From Thuidium tamariscinum (lineage: Eukaryota; Streptophyta; Bryopsida; Hypnales; Thuidiaceae), in contig OX344754.2 of NCBI GenBank assembly GCA_947034885.2, forward strand, positions 5,525,001 through 5,589,000: a stretch of 64,000 nt of DNA, given 5' to 3'. Shown here piece after piece: positions 59,467 to 64,000 of this stretch. The notes below the pieces were generated by a model, which was given only the letters and a program-made list of their open reading frames with translations, had not been told where the DNA came from and ran no database searches. How positions within the stretch are numbered: position 1 is the stretch's first letter; each line of letters starts with the position of its first letter. The translations under genes and the position numbers were made by a program.

Positions 59467-60448
59467 CCTCTAAACACCATAAGGTACCAAAAGTGTCCTC
59501 ATATAGTTTCAAGTCCAATTTAAAGTGTTGTAACTATTGCATACAATGTCTAAATTCAATAAAAAAAATTATTGAAGAATTTGCACTCTCTCTTCTAGTT
59601 TTTGTTGTAAGATTTTAAAATCAATCCAAGATAAAATGATATTTTGAAAGCCAATTGAAGTTTGCAATTTGAATTTGAATTCACCAAATTGCATTCGATG
59701 GTTGTAACTTTGGGCTTGTATTACCTTCATTCTATATTTGTTTTCAATAAAATTTGTTGGATTATACTTCCTATGAGGTCTAATATTGTGGTAAAATTTT
59801 CATATCAATCCAAATTGTTTTGAATGTTTGGGAGCAATTCAAAGTTCAAAATCTCAACATTTTTGGATTACAATGAACTTTGACCGCTTGTTTATTCTCC
59901 GTACAATGTTTGTTTCCAATGTATTTTATTCAAAAAGTTGTGCATACTAATCTAATTTGTATGGCTATAATTTCATAACAATCCAAGAAGTAACGAGTGA
60001 TTGAGAAGCATTTTAGTAGGAATTTCAGTCTTAGATGTGTTCATTGCAACTTTTTTTTGGCTAGTTTTTGATATTTCATATCCATTTTGAAAACACAAAG
60101 TCATTTAAAAGATGTTTTTTTTTCATTAGACATTGTGTTTGTATTTTGTTTTTGAAGCACTTTAAGGTTATAATTTTTTTTCATTTGAGTAGGTTTTAGA
60201 ATTCAAATTTCACCTCCAAATGTATTGCTTGAAAAATTCTAGCATCATTTTTCAACACTAAAACATTATAATCATGCAATCTATGTCTATGTGATCAAAT
60301 TACTCCAAATGTAATTCATGTGTCATCTACAATACATACACTACAATATTGTACAATTGAGATTTCTATACCTAAGCAACATTTAGTTTAATACCATTTT
60401 AAAAGCAATGATATCTTTGAACTCCAAAAGGCCTTGGGCTTTTAGGGG
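59467..60448. mobile_element. Large TTAA-flanked element, about 982 bp
   Basis: Begins CCTCTAAACACC after TTAA at 59463-59466 and ends GGGCTTTTAGGGG before TTAT at 60449-60452. Size and ends match the element at 26578; the body is diverged. No transposase frame. Confidence 0.5.
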
Positions 60449-60849
60449 TTATCACTTCCTAGTTATCAAGATCAAGTTTGCTTCCTCTAGTTATTAGAGG
60501 AATTAAAGTAGCTGATCAACTGATCCCTCTCCAATCACCCCCCTCTTGAAATTTTTGGACTTTGGATTGTTCTATTTATGAGCATATGAGTAGGAATAAT
60601 TCGTCAATTATGATGCATTATAAGCCATTGATTTCCTCTAGATTGCTTGCCTAGTCTATAGTTGAAATCAAATATACCTACATACAAAAATAGGTTTTAT
60701 TGTGTCTTGTTGATGAAAAAAATTGAAAGTAATTTTGTTTTTAGGCCAAAAAATGAAAAAAAATCAAGTCCATTTGAATCATATTTTCCCACATAGATCC
60801 CCCCCCCTAGCTAAGGGCTATGTTGAATTCCTAAACTTGTGAACATCGA

Positions 60850-61073
60850 CATGTATGTCCAACGTCCGATGGATGATAGAGAATCTTTGTATGTAGGACA
60901 AAAAGGCACTATTCATCCTCCAAATTTTGATTGAAAAGGGAAGACCTTGTACAATGCTTTGACTTCCTATGAGTGCTTTAAATTTGTTTTTTTAAATTAT
61001 TGATACCCATGATATCAAAATGGATGATTTCACAATTACCAAGGTCCATCCTTCAATTGAGAGGATACTAAAT
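60850..61073 (-). mobile_element. TTAA MITE (CCCTTGAAGGA type), worn
   Basis: Reversed family blocks CCGATGGATGATAGAGAAT, GAAGACCTTGTACAATG and ATCAAAATGGATGATTTC; right end CCATCCTTCAATTGAGAGG. TTAA flanks are not preserved. Confidence 0.6.
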
Positions 61074-61250
61074 CCTCCATACAAAGTGAGCCTAATAGAG
61101 TGGATTTACCTCAAGGAAATATGCAAGATTTTTTTTTCCACATAATTCTTTTTGTAAATTTTGAATTCAAATTTGCAATTAGAGACCCCTAGTCAGCTAA
61201 GTGAGGTATAGAACATACTCTAGACCATTGCACAAAATAGGAGGCCTTTA

Positions 61251-61628
61251 AAGTGGAGGTATCTATTCCCAACTGGGACCCATACCCAACTTGTAGAGTG
61301 CAATTATTTCCAACCAAGGCTAGAACATATTTTTAACCAAAGCTTGAAATGCATTTTTCTTCCATATTAAGCTTGTGTCCAATAAGATCATGATACATGT
61401 CCCAAATAAGTGAGTAAGAAAGTAGTGAGTAGTGAGTGGGAAAGTACTTGGTCTATGATTGGAACTCATTGGCTATTAGTCTATACAACTTTTTCGCTTC
61501 TAAAAAGCTTGCTAATTTCAATTTTCGGAATAAAATTCTCAAAAATTTGTGGTCTCTATGTTTCCTATCTTCCTACTTGACAAAAATTTCATTTGCCTCA
61601 TACTGCTTACAATTTGCCTAAAAATTGC
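61251..61628 (+). mobile_element. Diverged copy of the 423-bp TA-flanked MITE
   Basis: Body matches 49878-50300 (CCATACCCAACTT, CCAACCAAGGCTAGAA, ATGATACATGTC). The right end is cut at a TTAA that begins the next element. Confidence 0.6.
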
Positions 61629-61632
61629 TTAA

Positions 61633-61871
61633 TCCCTAAGCACCCAAGTTCCCCAAATATGGCCTCTCCATTTCAAAAAAATTGCATGTTTGACTATTAT
61701 AATCTTTTCAATAGTACCGTCAAAGGACATGTCTTTTTCCCCAACCTCAAGACTTGTCTCTACTACCAATCAGTACAGTCAAAGCATGTGGACCTCAATT
61801 TAGGAGACAATTTCATTGGAATGAGTTGAGAAAGGTCTCAAATTCAACAATTTGCTCTCGACACTTAGGGG
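61633..61871. mobile_element. TTAA-flanked MITE, 239 bp
   Basis: Begins TCCCTAAGCACC and ends GACACTTAGGGG between TTAA at 61629-61632 and 61872-61875. Part of the body resembles 14540-14670 (GACTATTATAATCTT, CTCTACTACCAAT). Confidence 0.65.
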
Positions 61872-61938
61872 TTAAGTGATCAACTATAGGTACCTCTGCC
61901 TTATATACTTTTACCCTAGAAAACCCCAAACTTACCTT

Positions 61939-62205
61939 TTTTGAATGGACCCACTTTGAATGGAGGATTTTGTGTCCTGCCCTCCATTGGTCGCAAATTG
62001 GTCGTAAGTTGTAAGCTACTCTCCCACGTTCATCAGCATGCCGCCCGTCGGATCCCAGAGCTCCATCTTCTTTGAATCTCTTTATTGGCCTCTCCACCAA
62101 AAGCTTGGAGTTTTGTAAGTTATCGAAGCGGCCCAAAGTGATTCCCCCTTTTGGCAGTACTACCTTCTGCGTACGCGGAGGCTGGTCCAATTTGTGGCCT
62201 CCCAT
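61939..62205 (-). CDS. Probable first coding exon of an unidentified gene
   Basis: On the minus strand an ATG at 62205 (GGGGGAATGGGAGG context, in-frame TGA three codons upstream) opens 89 codons that end at a strong splice donor, AAAAAAG|GTAAGT, near 61939. The segment is GC-rich, unlike the AT-rich chance frames around it. The peptide starts MGGHKLDQPPRTQKVVLPKG, continues GITLGRFDNLQNSKLLVERP and is basic and hydrophilic. ACGT-box-like GACGTGG lies upstream near 62340. I do not recognise the family. No following exon was found to the left, where a TTAA MITE lies about 65 bp away, so the gene may be broken or have a distant exon 2. Confidence 0.4.
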
Positions 62206-62553
62206 TCCCCCTCATGTCTATCAATCTTCCTACACAGTGGCCAAGAGATGGGTTTGCATGGGGAACATGGGGGGAATTTGTGCATGGATCTTCATGGTGA
62301 GGACGCTGACTAGTCTTGTCTGCTGAGGTTCAAACGGCCCACGTCATTTGCGGCCTACTTTTTCCTCGGAGCTTGTGCCAGTATGGTTCACGGCTGGGGA
62401 CAGAAGGGGTCTGAATCTAAATAAATTAAAAAAAATTAAAAAATTAAAAAACAAAAAACTTTGCCCTCATTTGTTCTCTTGGAATGAACTCCAAATTTCA
62501 AAAAAAAAATCTCAAGAAAAGAGGAAGAATGGCTTCCCTTGGCGGGATGTTAG

Positions 62554-62777
62554 CCCTTGAAGGACGGATTGGTAGCCGTGGAAATCATGTATTTTAATTT
62601 CGTGTATGACATCATGTAGTTTGAAAAAGCCTAATATATGCATTGGAAGTCAAAGAACTATTGAAGATCTTTCCTTTCCACTCCTAATACCAAAGATGAA
62701 AAGTTGCACTTCTGTCCAGTAAGAAAAGATTCTTTGTCATTCAAAAGACGCAGAACGTCCTCGATGGCATTTAAAGG
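62554..62777 (+). mobile_element. TTAA MITE (CCCTTGAAGGA type), 224 bp
   Basis: Begins CCCTTGAAGGACGGATTGG after TTAG (worn TTAA) and ends GCATTTAAAGG before TTAA at 62778-62781. Family blocks AGCCGTGGAAATCATG and TTGGAAGTCAAAG are well kept. Confidence 0.75.
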
Positions 62778-62781
62778 TTAA

Positions 62782-63046
62782 ACCCATCCCATGAAGTGAG
62801 ATCCTCGGGTTGGACTTACCCCAAGGGTAAATGCTGAATTTTTAAAATATTATGCACAATTTTATTTTTTAAATTGCACAATTTTTTCTTTGCAAATTCT
62901 GAATTCATATTTGCAATCAAAGACCCCAAATTAGCTAGCCTGCCTCAGAATGTACCTGAAAACACGGCACAAAAATAGGGGGCTTTTTTATTTTTATCCC
63001 AGGAAACATAGGTTTTACCCTGCTGGACCCACTTCATGGGACGGAT
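62782..63046. mobile_element. TTAA-flanked element, ATCCCATGAAGTG ends, 265 bp
   Basis: ACCCATCCCATGAAGTG at the left is inverted as CACTTCATGGGACGGAT at the right; TTAA at 62778-62781 (shared with the previous element) and 63047-63050. Body fragments recur at about 48520-48690 and 61088-61250. Confidence 0.7.
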
Positions 63047-63050
63047 TTAA

Positions 63051-63627
63051 CGTCCTACCTTCCCTTGACCAAGCCCCCAAGTAAGAAAATTTTATCAGCC
63101 AGTCATGTTGATGGTCATAGTGTCTGGCCAAGTGCAGATTGACATTTGTCACTACTTCCAAATTCATGGTGAGCTCCCAAAAATGCTCTCTCCCATGCCG
63201 GCATCAGAGTCTACGCTAAGTTAACTTTTGTGGACATGCTTCCACCGCATTATTGATTGTTGTTTGGGTTCTACATATATCTTTCTTACAAGTGGCAGCA
63301 AGTTGTAGGGAATAATAAAATCATAGAAAGCAACAAAATCACACTAATTTATCCTCCTTCCAACATGTACAATTTTTTTCTTAATTTTTTAACAAATGGG
63401 ACAAGTCCAGTACATTAAAAATCATGTACAATTTGGTATAGCCTTTGCGATAAGGTGATAACCCCCCAAAAGTGGAAGGAAGGCCGAACCATGGTTTCTA
63501 GCTCTCGAATACATCTCATTTTGCAACTATTGTAGACACGAATAATTTTCTTTTCCATCCATCCTAAGGTCCCACTTGAAGGCATCCAAAGAACTTAGAA
63601 ACATCCTCAACAAGATTTATTCTTTAG
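63051..63627. other. Intergenic DNA with a possible LINE 3' tail
   Basis: Near 63372-63415, TTTTTTAACAAATGGGACAA followed by CCAGTACATTAAAAA resembles the 3' end of the LINE at 23990-24035 in the same orientation. No coding part was recognised, so the LINE assignment is weak. Confidence 0.3.
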
Positions 63628-63630
63628 TAA

Positions 63631-63851
63631 CCCTTGAAGGAGGGGTTGGTGACCGTTAAAATCATCCATTTTGCTATAGTGTGAATCATGTACTTAAGAA
63701 AATCTAAAGTATTCATTGGAAGTCGATCTATTGTAGAATGCCACACCTTTTCACACAAAATTTTGAAGATGAATAGTTGTACTTTTGTATGAGGTACAAG
63801 GATTCTCTTGTCATCCATAGAACAAATAACATCCACCACAATCTTTATGGG
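63631..63851 (+). mobile_element. TTAA MITE (CCCTTGAAGGA type)
   Basis: Begins CCCTTGAAGGAGGGGTTGG after GTAA (worn TTAA) and ends TTTATGGG before TTAA at 63852-63855. Internal blocks ATCATCCATTTTG and CATTGGAAGTCGA fit the family. Confidence 0.7.
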
Positions 63852-63855
63852 TTAA

Positions 63856-64000
63856 AGGATGGACTAATGACTATGAAAATCATCCATTTTGATACTATGG
63901 GAATTATTAGTTTAATCAAATCCAAAAGCACTTATTGGAAGTCAAAGTATTATAGAAGATCTCCCCTTTTGTACACAAATTCCAAGGAGGAGTACTTGCA
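63856..64000 (+). mobile_element. TTAA MITE, second tandem copy, runs off the window
   Basis: Starts AGGATGGACTAATGAC directly after the shared TTAA, lacking the usual CCCTTGA end, and keeps AATCATCCATTTTGAT and GGAAGTCAAAG. The right end lies beyond the window. Confidence 0.65.

Overview
This window looks like nuclear DNA of a land plant. It has one well-formed split gene with GT-AG introns, encoding a plant-type homocysteine S-methyltransferase, set in long AT-rich intergenic DNA full of small transposons (MITEs), foldback elements and decayed coding fragments. I cannot place the lineage from sequence alone. Nothing bacterial was seen (no operons, CRISPR or insertion sequences).

Layout. 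1-4600: AT-rich DNA with TA-flanked MITEs, one of which carries a TTAA-flanked MITE. 4790-9513: GC-richer leader containing a three-copy diverged tandem repeat, then the seven-exon HMT gene on the + strand. 10513-15768: nested TTAA elements, a TA-flanked MITE and a 113-bp duplication. 15769-18770: a ~345-bp tandem repeat, then pieces of a decayed minus-strand gene with a trihelix-like segment, cut by a CACTA-type MITE. 20398-23844: related TIR and foldback elements invaded by a CATTAG-ended MITE family. 23980-24575: a LINE 3' end on the minus strand. 24580-26160: a GC-rich island with an internal duplication, function unknown. 26195-34662: TA and TTAA elements and a 1.4-kb near-perfect hairpin. 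38819-40710: a PIF/Harbinger-like element containing hairpins, then a related foldback. 43011-46467: another TIR element and a second CACTA-type MITE. 49490-52669: a dense transposon mosaic with two Emigrant-like MITEs. 57869-64000: CATTAG and TTAA elements and one probable first exon of an unidentified minus-strand gene (61939-62205).

Only HMT is a confident intact gene. It would serve the S-methylmethionine cycle in the cytosol by making methionine from homocysteine. Most of the rest is non-autonomous DNA transposons. Two signals stand out: an abundant set of TTAA-flanked elements with CCC/GGG ends (piggyBac-like in target and terminus, unusual for a plant), and several large inverted repeats that would fold into long double-stranded RNA if transcribed.
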